From Micromonospora inositola (GTDB taxonomy: Bacteria; Actinomycetota; Actinomycetes; Mycobacteriales; Micromonosporaceae): DNA of 64,000 nt. A program made the translations under genes and the position numbers. The notes below the pieces were generated by a model. It did no database searches and was not told the DNA's origin. It saw only the letters and a program-made list of their open reading frames with translations. The DNA lies in assembly GCF_900090285.1 (NCBI RefSeq), contig NZ_LT607754.1, forward strand, positions 4,676,001-4,740,000, in the 5' to 3' direction. Shown here one piece after another: positions 18,446-27,087 of the stretch. Position 1 is the stretch's first letter; every line of letters begins with the position of its first letter.

Positions 18446-20446
18446 TCAGCTGGGCGTACCCACTGCCGAGGGCCGGATGTCCACGTCGTCGGAGTTGACG
18501 AACATGATCCGATGGCCGAACTGGATCTGCACGTACTGCATCTCGCCGCGGATCACCGTCCAGTCACCCGGGAAGGTGCCGGCGAAGGTGTAGGCCTTGT
18601 AGAACTCGCTCGGCGCGACCAGACCGACCGCGTATCGCTGCCCGGCGGACAGCGTGTACTGCAGCGGCTGGAGGGTCTGGTACGGCGCGCCGGGCGGGTA
18701 GGCCGCCGCTTCCGGATAGGCCCGGCCGTAGACCGGGATCGTCGCCTTGCCCGGCTTGGGCGTCACCACGAAGCCGGTCGCCCACTTCGCCACCGGCGCG
18801 GAGGCCGGGTTGTAGAACCACGCCTTCTGGCCGAGATACCAGATCGCCGTCCAGTCGCCCTGCCGGTCCGCGATGGCGTACGTCTGGCCGGTGGACGCCC
18901 GGGCGCCGTGGTCGGAGGCCTCCATCGTGGAGGGTGATCCGTCCGGGTGCAGGCCGGCGTCCTTGACCAGCGGCGCGTCCTGGCTGGGCGCGCTGTGCAG
19001 GATCACCGACGAGGAGCCGCGCAGCGGGCAGGGCTCGCTGGTCGGGTTGCCCTTCTCGTCCAACTGGCAGCCCCAGAACGCCGGGCGGTTGCTGGCGAAG
19101 TCCGGGTCCATGGTGACCAGCCCGGTGGCCGGCGTGCCGGTGCCGTGGAACGGCGCCTTGAGCAGGTCGAAGTAGTGCGACCAGTCCCAGTACGGGCCCG
19201 GATCCCAGTGCATGCCACGGACGGTGGACGGGATAGTGCCCGGCACGTTGTCGTGGCCGATGATGTGCTGCCGGTCCAGCGGGATGTCGAACTTCTTCGC
19301 GAGGTATCCCACGAGCTTGGCGGACGTGCGGTACATCGTCTCGGTGTACCAGGTGCCCTGACGGGCGAAGCCCTCGTGCTCGATGCCGATGGACTTGGCG
19401 TTGATGTACCAGTTGCCCGCCTGCCAGGCGACGTCCTTGGTCCTGACGTGCTGCGCGGTGTGGCCGTCGCTCGAGCGCATCGTGTAGTGCCAGCTCACGT
19501 ACGCCGGATCCTGCACGAGTTCCAGCGTCCTGGCGTAGGTCTCCTCGGTGTCATGGATGACGATGTATTCGATCTTCTGCCGGGCGGGCCGGTCGGACAG
19601 GTCGTGGTTGCCGTAGTACTCCGGGTCCGTCCCGTCGCCGAGCAGTTGGTACGGCGCCGGGATCGACTCGCAGGCCAGCTCCTCCGGGCATTCCACGCCG
19701 TAGGCCCGGGTCACCTTGCGCAGGCCGAGCTTGTCGAGCCAGGACTTCTGCGGCGTCACGTTCCGTGCGGCGAGGGTGACCCGCTGCCCGTCGTCGGTCG
19801 TCCGGGCCGCGCCGGTCCGGATCGTCGCGTACACCTCGTCGGCGAAGCTCGCCGCGGAGTCGGTGCTGTCGGAGCCGGAATACCGGGCCACCGAGCCGTA
19901 CCAGGCGGCCGGGTCGGTGTCGGCGCCGACCGGGGCGCCGATCTGCTTCTGGTACGACGCCAGCAGCGCCGCGCCGCCGCGGACGTTGGCCGTGGTGTCA
20001 GACCTGAGCACCTCCTTCCCGCTACCGGTGACCGCCGCGGCCGCATCCAGGGTCTGCAGCGCCGCGTCGGCCGGCGGGTTGACCGCGGGTTCCGCGGCGT
20101 GGAGCGGGGCTCGGGAGTCGTCGCCGCGCGGGTCCTCCTGGGGGCCGTAGTGGGGCTCGCCCAGGCTGTTGACGTACTTCGCGTCGGTGAGGTGCATCGG
20201 ACCGTACCCGGCGCTGGTGCTGGGGGTGCCGGCGTTGGTGTCCCAGCGGGACTCCAGGTACGAGACGGCGAGCAGGACGGACGCGGGGACGCCGTACTCG
20301 GCGGCTGCCGCGGCGTACTGCTGCTGTCTGGTGTCGGGCGTCGGGTTCGCCGCGGGCGCAGGGCTGACCGGCACGAGCGTCGCGGCGCCGACCAGCGCGG
20401 TGCTGAGCAGGATTCGCCTGCCCATCCGCGCTTGTGATCGGGGCAT
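18446..20446 (-). CDS. Secreted N-acetylmuramoyl-L-alanine amidase (Amidase_2)
   Basis: Protein of 666 residues: signal peptide (about 1-33, ending PAPAA); a lysozyme-like helical segment (VLLAVSYLESRWD...GYGPMHLTD, about 55-95); an amidase_2 domain at about 285-430 with zinc-type histidines in YIVIHDTEE, WHYTMRSSDG and HIIGHDNVPG; and a C-terminal region with SH3-like repeats (GQTYAIADRQGDWTAIWYLG). It would cut the amide bond between muramic acid and the stem peptide outside the cell. ATG with a GGAGG site that can be sequestered by an upstream inverted repeat. Confidence 0.9.
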   Translation of the reverse strand: MPRSQARMGRRILLSTALVGAATLVPVSPAPAANPTPDTRQQQYAAAAAEYGVPASVLLAVSYLESRWDTNAGTPSTSAGYGPMHLTDAKYVNSLGEPHYGPQEDPRGDDSRAPLHAAEPAVNPPADAALQTLDAAAAVTGSGKEVLRSDTTANVRGGAALLASYQKQIGAPVGADTDPAAWYGSVARYSGSDSTDSAASFADEVYATIRTGAARTTDDGQRVTLAARNVTPQKSWLDKLGLRKVTRAYGVECPEELACESIPAPYQLLGDGTDPEYYGNHDLSDRPARQKIEYIVIHDTEETYARTLELVQDPAYVSWHYTMRSSDGHTAQHVRTKDVAWQAGNWYINAKSIGIEHEGFARQGTWYTETMYRTSAKLVGYLAKKFDIPLDRQHIIGHDNVPGTIPSTVRGMHWDPGPYWDWSHYFDLLKAPFHGTGTPATGLVTMDPDFASNRPAFWGCQLDEKGNPTSEPCPLRGSSSVILHSAPSQDAPLVKDAGLHPDGSPSTMEASDHGARASTGQTYAIADRQGDWTAIWYLGQKAWFYNPASAPVAKWATGFVVTPKPGKATIPVYGRAYPEAAAYPPGAPYQTLQPLQYTLSAGQRYAVGLVAPSEFYKAYTFAGTFPGDWTVIRGEMQYVQIQFGHRIMFVNSDDVDIRPSAVGTPS

Positions 20447-20447
20447 G

Positions 20448-20499
20448 GGACCTCCGTTCGGGGGGTGGACTCAAGTGGTCACCCTTGTCGCGGAGGTCC
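20448..20499 (-). promoter_or_regulatory. Inverted repeat able to sequester the amidase ribosome-binding site
   Basis: GGACCTCCG at 20448-20456 and CGGAGGTCC at 20491-20499 are perfect 9-bp complements. On the leftward mRNA the proximal arm contains the GGAGG Shine-Dalgarno directly before the amidase ATG; the distal arm lies 34 bases upstream. Pairing would block initiation. Regulatory role is inferred. Confidence 0.4.
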
Positions 20500-20555
20500 G
20501 GCGTGTCAATGGGTTGCGGTCGGCCGCGCCGAGGTGTAAAAAACCTTCACCAACA

Positions 20556-20589
20556 GCCGGCATCCAGCCATTTCCGGCCAGATGCCGGC
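20556..20589. repeat. Inverted repeat in the amidase upstream region
   Basis: GCCGGCATC and GATGCCGGC flank a shorter GCC/GGC pair, giving a 9+3-bp interrupted hairpin with a 6-base loop. It lies about 110 bases upstream of the amidase start. Could be a protein site, an RNA element or the terminator of a lost gene. Confidence 0.35.
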
Positions 20590-20599
20590 GGCAACAACG

Positions 20600-21123
20600 A
20601 CAAGCTGACCGGACGAAGCTCGGCGCGGCACGCGCCGGACAGGCGAACAGCAGGTCAAGCTACGCGGACGGCAACGCGGGATCTGGGAACCCCATCGCTG
20701 ATCGAGTGCGCACATCTGCCGTTGTCCGCGCGTTGGCCGCGCCCAGCCCACCGCGCTGCGCTGTCATAGCCGATGAGAGTGCGCCGTGCGGCGCTATTGC
20801 AGAGCCTCTGCCCCATGCCTGCACGTCAGGTTGGGGGGTGGCCGGAATACGGCAGCAAGGGGCGGCGGGGCGATCGGCGCGTGGTCGACGCCCAGCTCGC
20901 CGGCCCCGCCCCTCAGTGCTCGGCACCAGGACAAAAATGGGTGGCCTCGCCAGCCCGCCCCGCCCTACCTTGTAACTGGATCTTCTTCTCCGACCACTCA
21001 CAAAAGGACTTCACCCCGCGTGACGCCGCCTGCTCTTTAGACCTGACACCTTCCCCGTGCATCGGTCGCCGACGTCGCCGTCGGCTCTTTTCCCATGCCT
21101 TCCATCAGGTCTTCAGAGAGATC
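20600..21123. other. Intergenic spacer, no gene seen
   Basis: About 520 bases between the amidase upstream region and the DUF1062 remnant. Reading frames here are not protein-like. It should hold the promoter of the DUF1062 gene, but I cannot point to a convincing -35/-10 pair. It marks the start of a stretch with lower coding density and weaker GC3 bias that runs to about 30 kb. Confidence 0.5.
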
Positions 21124-21673
21124 ATGTCTACGCGTCCTCATATCGTGCTGTCCTGGACCGTTCGGCGCACGCGCCTTCCCCTGCTCGCGTTCCGCTGCGT
21201 CCACTGCCATTCCGGCCTCGCCAGCACCGGCGACGGGAAGTTCCGCGTCAATGCCAACGGCAAACTCCTCGACATCTGGCTCCTGGTCGGCTGCGTTTCC
21301 TGCGACCGCACCAGCAAAATCACCGTTCACGATCGCGTCCTGGTCCGGTACCTGGATCCGATCCTTCTGGAGGGCTGCTCCGGCAACTCCTCTGCCCTCG
21401 TCGCCCGCGTCCTTCTCGACCCGCTGATCGCCCGGCGCAACCGGTTCGCCCTGGAGTGGGACTCATGCTGGGAACTGCTCGCCTCGTCCTCTCCCGAAAG
21501 CCCCTGGCCCGTCCAGGTTTCGGTCATCTTCGACGAGCCCGTGGCCCCTTCGCCCCGAACGGCTCATCGCCCAGGGGTTGGGCATCAGCCGCGGGGAGAT
21601 CCCTCGCCGCGTCAAGATCGGCATTCCGCTGAACCGCAGAACTCGCAGGGACTTCTCGTTCGTCCTGCTATGA
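21124..21673 (+). pseudogene. DUF1062-family protein, interrupted by a +1 frameshift
   Basis: ATG with an AGAGAG site. The frame MSTRPHIVLSWTVRRTRLP... with a CVHCHSG / CVSCDR cysteine pair set (zinc-ribbon-like) matches DUF1062 proteins up to VSVIFDEPV. After 21548 the natural continuation LRPERLIAQGLGISRGEIP ... RRDFSFVLL is found one frame over, ending at 21673. The joint is at a run of four C (21545-21548); three C would restore one protein of about 182 residues. Function of the family is unknown. Confidence 0.7.
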
Positions 21674-22117
21674 GCCGCCGCCGTGGGCCTGAGCCGGGGC
21701 GAGAGGCAAGGTGGCCTTGCCCCGGACTGCATCACGCGGCGGTCCGCGCGCGGTCGCTCATGACCGGGCGCGAACGAAGGTCAGGGCCGGCCCGATACCA
21801 GCGACGAAGGTGAACGCCCCGACTCCATCATCGACCCTGACGGGTCGGGCCACGGATCGGGGGTTGAGACTGACTGGCAGGCTCCGTTGATCGAGTAGTC
21901 GGAATTCACCTCATCAACGCCGTCAGAGTGATGCTCTGTCACGGGCCGAGACCTGCGCCATCCGCGCCGAGCATCCGCATCTGCCGAATTTATAACCCAG
22001 TTACGGCAGTGTGCGGATCTCTATTTCGTCAGCGACTGCCTGAGTGATGCCGCTGCTGTCGACGGCTGTCGCATCGCATATAGAGAGATTCTTCGATCAA
22101 TTTGATCCACCGGGTAC
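21674..22117. other. Intergenic spacer with lower GC, no gene seen
   Basis: About 440 bases with more A/T than the surroundings (for example around 21985-22100). No protein-like frame in either strand. It precedes the serine hydrolase and includes a TATAGAG stretch near 22079 that could be part of its promoter. Confidence 0.4.
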
Positions 22118-23530
22118 GTGTGGTCGAGAATCGACGCCGTGGAAGACGTGGATTTCTCTCAGGACTGGGTCCCATTGCTGGGCCAACTTGACCGGCATGT
22201 GTCTTCCGGGCGGCTTTCGCCGGACACGGCGGCGTTGTCCGATCTGATGAGCATCTATCAGGTGCCGGGGGTCAGCATCGCCGTCGGGCACGTGAGCGGG
22301 CGGGTGTGGGCGGCGGGGTATGGCGTCACGGGTGGCGAGACGTCGACGCCGGTGACCGCGGGCACCGCGTTTGCGGCCTGTTCGATCAGTAAGCATGTCG
22401 CCGCGTTCGGCGCATTGCTACTGGTCCAGGACGGTGTCCTGGATCTGGACACCGACATCGGCGAGTACCTCACCTCGTGGCAACTACTCGACCGCGAGGG
22501 TCAGCAACCGAGAGTTACGTTACGACAATTGCTGGCGCACACGGCGGGGTTGTCCGACACCTGGTACCGCGGCTATGCCGCAGATCGCGCCCCGTCGCTG
22601 TTGCAGGTCCTGGAAGGCAGCGGCTCGACGACTACTCCACCGGTTCGGTCGACCCTGTTGCCGGGTAGCCGTTTCCGGTACTCGGGCAGCCACTACTCCG
22701 TGCTTCAGCAGCTGATGGTGGACGCGACCGGAACCCCGTTCGAGGACCTCATGCAAACTCTGGTGCTGGAACCGGTGGCCATGGCCGACAGCAGCTTCGA
22801 CCAGCAGTTTCCGCACCAGCGACCGCATCTGGTGGCTCGTGGCCATCACGGTGGCGGCACCGGGATTCCCGGCGGTTGGCGAGTGCAACCGGAGACGGCC
22901 GCAGGTGGACTGTGGAGCACCCCGACCGACCTGCTCCGGCTCGACCTCGAGATCGCCCGGGCGGCCTCGGGAGACTCGAAGCTGCTCGACCGCGACCTGG
23001 CCACCGAGATGTGGACATCGCAGATTCCTGGCGGCATCTATGGGCTCGGCACTGAGGTCGACGACCGCGCCGGGCGCCGGCGTTTCGGACACACCGGATT
23101 GAACGTTGGCTATACCTGCTTTTCCTACGTGTGGCCAGACAGCGGCACCGCGGTCGCTGCGATGACTAACTCTGAGGATGGATGGGAGCTGCTGGCCAGC
23201 ATCCGCGCCGCCGCGGACCGTCGGTACGCCACCAGTATCACAGCCGCGCCGCTTAGTGACGTGACGGGCCGCTACGTCTTACACGACGACTACCCGATCG
23301 ACATCGCGGTCACCAACGGCCAACTGACCTTCGCCGCCGCTGCCCAGCAACCGGTTGTACTACTGGCAGACCCAGACGGTCGCTACCTACACCCAGGACT
23401 CGATCTGGAAGTCCGGTTCCTACAGACCAACGACCAGCCTTACATCCTGGAACTGCGGCAGGAAGGAGTCACGCAAACCGCGACACCATCAACCAGGCAA
23501 CCAGAAAGCCCCTACCCAACACAGGGTTGA
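22118..23530 (+). CDS. Serine hydrolase, class C beta-lactamase / penicillin-binding fold
   Basis: Protein of up to 470 residues. Seen: the SxxK nucleophile motif SISK (about residue 90), QLLAHTAGLSD, the Tyr motif as YSGSHYS rather than YxN, and GHTGLN in place of KTG. A C-terminal domain of about 110 residues (DVTGRYVLHDDYPIDIAV) resembles the extra beta-domain of esterase/D-aminopeptidase relatives. No signal peptide is visible, so it is probably an intracellular esterase or peptidase rather than a true beta-lactamase. The start may be GTG 22118 or GTG 22139; GC3 is lower than in the core genes. Confidence 0.75.
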   Translation: MWSRIDAVEDVDFSQDWVPLLGQLDRHVSSGRLSPDTAALSDLMSIYQVPGVSIAVGHVSGRVWAAGYGVTGGETSTPVTAGTAFAACSISKHVAAFGALLLVQDGVLDLDTDIGEYLTSWQLLDREGQQPRVTLRQLLAHTAGLSDTWYRGYAADRAPSLLQVLEGSGSTTTPPVRSTLLPGSRFRYSGSHYSVLQQLMVDATGTPFEDLMQTLVLEPVAMADSSFDQQFPHQRPHLVARGHHGGGTGIPGGWRVQPETAAGGLWSTPTDLLRLDLEIARAASGDSKLLDRDLATEMWTSQIPGGIYGLGTEVDDRAGRRRFGHTGLNVGYTCFSYVWPDSGTAVAAMTNSEDGWELLASIRAAADRRYATSITAAPLSDVTGRYVLHDDYPIDIAVTNGQLTFAAAAQQPVVLLADPDGRYLHPGLDLEVRFLQTNDQPYILELRQEGVTQTATPSTRQPESPYPTQG

Positions 23531-23549
23531 GCTTCGCCCCAAACCCCGC

Positions 23550-24017
23550 TTACGGCTGGAAGTACTCCGACATCAGGCGGCTGACCCATTCCGGCTGCTT
23601 GATGTTCACTGGGCGGAACTCCGCCATCGTCGGCTTCAGGTCGATGACCGGGGTGCCCGAGACCGCATCGAGGCCCACCACCGTCAATTCGCGGCCGTGG
23701 ACGGATTCGATGGCGCAGCACGTTACCCCGATGCGGTTCGGTCTGCGGGGGCCGCGGCCAGCGAATACGCCAACGGACGGGAGGTCGGAGCGGCCGCGGT
23801 AGGGGCGGGGTTCGCGGTAATCGCCGTGTTCCGGGAACTGGTCGAAGATGAAGAGGACCTCCACGTGGGAGAAGCCCTCCAGACCCTGGAGGCACGCCTC
23901 GCCGAAGCGCTCGTCGATGGTGATCGTGCTGCGGACGGCACCCCAGTTGTCCGTGTGCTGGACATCCGTCCGGTCGTTCCGGACCGTACCTATCGGGGTG
24001 ATCTCGAAGCTCAGCAT
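23550..24017 (-). CDS. trmO: tRNA N6-threonylcarbamoyladenosine methyltransferase TrmO-like
   Basis: Protein of 155 residues, full length for the single-domain TrmO/YaeB (UPF0066) family, which methylates t6A37 of tRNA-Thr with SAM. Seen: ITPIGTVRNDRTDV at the N-terminus, SHVEVLFIFDQF, the conserved GVFAGRGPRRPNRIGVT and DAVSGTPVIDLKP. The ATG lies six bases after a TAGCGT -10 box, indicating a leaderless transcript. Convergent with the serine hydrolase. A Sua5/YrdC-family t6A gene is also in this window at 56.6 kb. Confidence 0.88.
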   Translation of the reverse strand: MLSFEITPIGTVRNDRTDVQHTDNWGAVRSTITIDERFGEACLQGLEGFSHVEVLFIFDQFPEHGDYREPRPYRGRSDLPSVGVFAGRGPRRPNRIGVTCCAIESVHGRELTVVGLDAVSGTPVIDLKPTMAEFRPVNIKQPEWVSRLMSEYFQP

Positions 24018-24023
24018 GGCTAG

Positions 24024-24029
24024 ACGCTA
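24024..24029 (-). promoter_or_regulatory. -10 box of leaderless trmO promoter
   Basis: TAGCGT on the minus strand, six bases before the trmO ATG. The bases from here to about 24300 show no gene. Confidence 0.5.
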
Positions 24030-24300
24030 TCCCCACCGCGCCCATGCCAGCGTCGAGGCCATCGGCGCCGCCGTCGACCACGCCCTGACCCGCCAACGAG
24101 ACCGCAGCCAAAGGATCAGCAGCAAACTTCACCAAGGCTGCTTTTAGAGAACAAGGCCATGTGCAGAGACTTGCAGCTCTCAGGAAGGCGCCGTCGGCCC
24201 TGACCAGCAGCGCGAAAGTTCCAACCAGGCCCTGACGGGTCGACGGGCTGCCCGACGATCTACGCGTGACACGCTCGCGGAGCGGATTCGCCGGCGGCGG

Positions 24301-24658
24301 TAGCTCGTGATCCAGGGCCGACGCTGTCGATCGGCACGACTTCGTGGGCGGGTTCGTGCTGCGTGACTTCGAGCGGTTCACCTCCGCCGAGGTACGCACG
24401 TGGTGGGTCGACGGCGTGTGCGTACTGGTCGGGCCGCATCCGGACACCCCGAACGACTCTCCTCCGGTCGAGGTCGACCTGGCCCCGGTCGCACCATTGA
24501 TCGCCGGGCTGGGCCTGCCGTTCCTCACCGTGGACCTCGCCCTGCGAAGCGACGGCGTGTGGCGGGTCATCGAACTCGGCGACGGTCAGGTCAGCGACCG
24601 ACCAGCCACCATCGAACCCCAGACGATGATCGCCGCCCTGCTTGCCCAACCCCGCTGA
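24301..24658 (+). pseudogene. C-terminal remnant of an ATP-grasp (DUF4343-like) protein
   Basis: The frame DFVGGFVLRDFERFTSAEVR, GPHPDTPND, then FLTVDLALRSDGVWRVIELG and DGQVSDRP matches the C-terminal third of ATP-grasp DUF4343 proteins, including the Asp-Leu-Ala and Glu-x-Gly-Asp-Gly-Gln metal/ATP motifs. The in-frame stop at about 24311 and lack of any upstream matching sequence show that the first two thirds are gone. No ribosome-binding site. Likely a dead fragment. Confidence 0.65.
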
Positions 24659-24998
24659 CCGGCACCACTGCCTGCCTGAACATCCGCTCTTGCCGCCGAC
24701 CGCGCGTCACGCAGCGGTCACGTGCGTTGATCAAGTCAACGTCCGGTCGTGCCGATGACAGTGCAGTGCGGATCGTCAGAAGCTGACGACCTCATGGGAA
24801 TGAGGCTGAAGCTGGTTGCCATTACCGGGCCATCATCTGCGCGCCTGGGGTCGCGAAATGCGTGCTCGCGGTCTAGCACTCGAAGCTCGGACGAACCGAG
24901 AGCCTCGTCGGTGGCGCGCTAGGTTGCGGAGTGCGCGGGCAGGGCGCCCATAGGTCGGCCACCGCTTTGCACGGGGTCTCGATCGGGATCCGCGGGCG
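24659..24998. other. Intergenic spacer, no gene seen
   Basis: About 340 bases between the ATP-grasp remnant and the 3' end of the sigma-factor gene. No convincing frame or terminator. Open frames running through it are extensions of the sigma-gene shadow. Confidence 0.4.
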
Positions 24999-26231
24999 CT
25001 ACCGCAGCTGGTCGCGGCGGCGTGTCAGGTAGGCAATCTCGGCGGTGTTGCCGGCCAGCTCGATGGCTTTGTCGTATGCAGCGCGCGACTTCTGACTGCG
25101 GCCCAGCCGGCGCAACAGGTCGGCGCGGGTGGCGTGGTAGGCGTGATAGCCGGCCAACTTGTCGTCGAGTTGGTCGATGGTCGCCAATGCCACCTGTGGG
25201 CCGTCCAGTTCGGCGACCGCGACGGCCCGGTTGAGGGCGATGATCGGCGAGGGGTCGAGGCGGACGAGCCGGTCGTAGAGGGCGACGACCTGTGACCAGT
25301 CGGTGTCGCGCATGTCGGGTGCGGAGGTGTGTACGGCGTTGATCGCTGCGAGGATCTGGTAGCGGCCCGGAGCCATCCCGGCGGCTATGCGCTCGCGCAC
25401 GAGTCGATGGCCTTCGGCGATCAGCGCCGCGTCCCAGGCCCCTCGGTCCTGCTCGTCTAGGGTGACCAGTTCGCCGCTGACGGAAACCCGGGCGGTACGG
25501 CGGGCCTCGGTGAGGAGCATCAGCGCCAGCAGTCCGGCCGCCTCGCCGTCGTCGGGCATGAGGGCACGGATCAGGCGGGTGAGCCGGATCGCCTCGGCGC
25601 TCAGGTCGTGACGTACGGGATCGGTGTCGGGGCCGGTCGCCAGGTAGCCCTCGTTGAAGACGAGGAAGAGGACGGCGAGCACGCCGGAGACGCGGGCCGG
25701 GAGATCCGCCGCGGACGGCACCCGATACGGGATGCGCGCTGCCTTGATCTTGGTCTTCGCTCGGGTGATCCGCTGCCCCATGGCGGTCTCCGGCACCAGG
25801 AAAGCGCGGGCGATCTCGGGCACGGTCAGACCGCCGACCATGCGCAGCGTCAGCGCCACGCGGGTCTCCATCGCGAGCGCCGGGTGGCAACAGGTGAAGA
25901 TCAGCCGGAGCCGGTCGTCGTCGATGGCGCCGGGAGACTCGGGCGGGTCGTCGTTGTACAACATCTGAGCCTCCTTCTGCTTGTCGTCGCGTTTGTTCTC
26001 GCGCCGGATCCGGTCGATGGCCTTGCGGTTGGCGGTGGTGGTCAGCCAGGCGCCGGGGTTGGGAGGTACGCCGTCGGCCGGCCACCGCACGACGGCGGTC
26101 GCGAACGCCTCGGCCGCCGCCTCCTCGGCGATGTCGAGGTCACCGAAACGCCGGGTCAGCGAGGCGACCACCCGGGCCCACTCCTCGTGGTGGGCCTGGG
26201 TGATCGCCTCCCGGACGTCGTTCCCGCTCAC
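24999..26231 (-). CDS. ECF sigma factor of the ECF42 type with C-terminal helical extension
   Basis: Protein of 410 residues. Region 2 at about 10-80 (AEEAAAEAFATAVVRWPADG, WLTTTANRKAIDRIRR), region 4 at about 110-170 (LRLIFTCCHPAL, GLTVPEIARAFLVPETAMGQ), then about 230 residues of TPR-like helices (YDRLVRLDPSPIIALNRAVA, LLRRLGRSQKSRAAYDKAIE) typical of ECF42. These sigmas are not paired with an anti-sigma; the extension and the upstream YCII protein are thought to control them. GTG overlaps the YCII stop (GTGA), so the two are translationally coupled. Confidence 0.92.
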   Translation of the reverse strand: MSGNDVREAITQAHHEEWARVVASLTRRFGDLDIAEEAAAEAFATAVVRWPADGVPPNPGAWLTTTANRKAIDRIRRENKRDDKQKEAQMLYNDDPPESPGAIDDDRLRLIFTCCHPALAMETRVALTLRMVGGLTVPEIARAFLVPETAMGQRITRAKTKIKAARIPYRVPSAADLPARVSGVLAVLFLVFNEGYLATGPDTDPVRHDLSAEAIRLTRLIRALMPDDGEAAGLLALMLLTEARRTARVSVSGELVTLDEQDRGAWDAALIAEGHRLVRERIAAGMAPGRYQILAAINAVHTSAPDMRDTDWSQVVALYDRLVRLDPSPIIALNRAVAVAELDGPQVALATIDQLDDKLAGYHAYHATRADLLRRLGRSQKSRAAYDKAIELAGNTAEIAYLTRRRDQLR

Positions 26232-26578
26232 TCGCCGTGGAACGGCCGCACCTCGATCTTCCGGTTGCAGGCCTTCGATCCTGCGGCGGCGAGCTCGAGC
26301 GCCGCGTCGAGGTCGGGGGCCTGGATGATCCAGAAGCCGGCGAGGTACTCCTTCGACTCCAGGAAGGGCCCGTCGGTGAACAGCGGCTCCCCACCCCGGT
26401 TGTCGATGACGGTGGCCGAGCTGGGCGACGCGAGGCCACCGGCGAAGACCCAGTAACCCTCGGCCTCGAGCCGGGCGTTGAACACGTCGATCGCCGCCAT
26501 CTCGGCCGGGGTGGCGGAGCCGGTGCGACGGAGCTCTTCGTCGGTCGTGTCGTCGATCACGGAAATCAGGTACTGCAT
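26228..26578 (-). CDS. YCII-related (DGPF-type) protein, partner of the ECF sigma factor
   Basis: Protein of 116 residues starting MQYLISVIDDTTDEELRR, with the central TDGPFLESKEYLAGFWII (the DGPF signature) and a short C-terminus ending EVRPFHGE. A dimeric ferredoxin-like fold is expected. ATG with an AGGAGATG site. Its stop overlaps the sigma-factor start by four bases, the conserved arrangement for ECF41/ECF42 loci, where the YCII gene is usually the main target of the sigma factor. Confidence 0.9.
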   Translation of the reverse strand: MQYLISVIDDTTDEELRRTGSATPAEMAAIDVFNARLEAEGYWVFAGGLASPSSATVIDNRGGEPLFTDGPFLESKEYLAGFWIIQAPDLDAALELAAAGSKACNRKIEVRPFHGE

Positions 26579-27073
26579 CTCGGATCATCTCCTGTGGCTC
26601 GGGGCGCCCTTCGTGGGCGGCCTCTCACCCCTGCTACGAACAACTCTGCCCCGATCCGACACCGCCTCGGGGACTTCTTTCGAGGACTTTCTGGTACGCC
26701 GGTTGTAGTGATCCGACAGCGCGACGGTTTCGGGGCGACCGCGCTCCACTTCCTCATGCGCGCCCAGTGCGGACGAGCTCTGGGATACCAGATCGAGAAG
26801 ACCCTGACTAGTCGTCGGCACATGCCGCTGATGGTGCGCGGCCAACATGCCGAGCACCTGGACCGAGTCTGGCCGGACATCGATCCTGCAGAAAGTCTCT
26901 AAGTAGCCGATGAGCGGACGTCCTCAGCCGGGCGTTGGTGCTTACTTTCGATCTTCAGCGACGGGCCCGGCGTAGCGTCCGCCCGACGACCTCACGCGCA
27001 TGAAGACCGAACGGGATGGAATTGTTGGCCCGGTCTGCCTGGAAAAGATCACGCATGCCGGGCGGCGCTTGGG
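26579..27073. other. Intergenic spacer, no gene recognised
   Basis: About 490 bases between the divergent YCII and nucleotidyltransferase genes. It should contain the sigma operon promoter next to 26590. A plus-strand frame at about 26700-26900 (QRDGFGATALHFLMRAQCGR...) is open but matches nothing I recognise and has no ribosome-binding site. Confidence 0.4.
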
Positions 27074-27079
27074 TAGCGT
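27074..27079 (+). promoter_or_regulatory. -10 box of a leaderless promoter
   Basis: TAGCGT ends eight bases before the GTG at 27088 and fixes that start. Confidence 0.5.
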
Positions 27080-27087
27080 TGCCCGGC

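Noticed and set aside
20447..20640. ydaO-type c-di-AMP riboswitch upstream of the amidase
   Set aside because: The expected conserved core sequences are not present; only inverted repeats are seen.
24018..24300. Possible gene between trmO and the ATP-grasp remnant
   Set aside because: The only open frame (minus strand) has no start signal of its own and no recognisable family; it simply runs into trmO.
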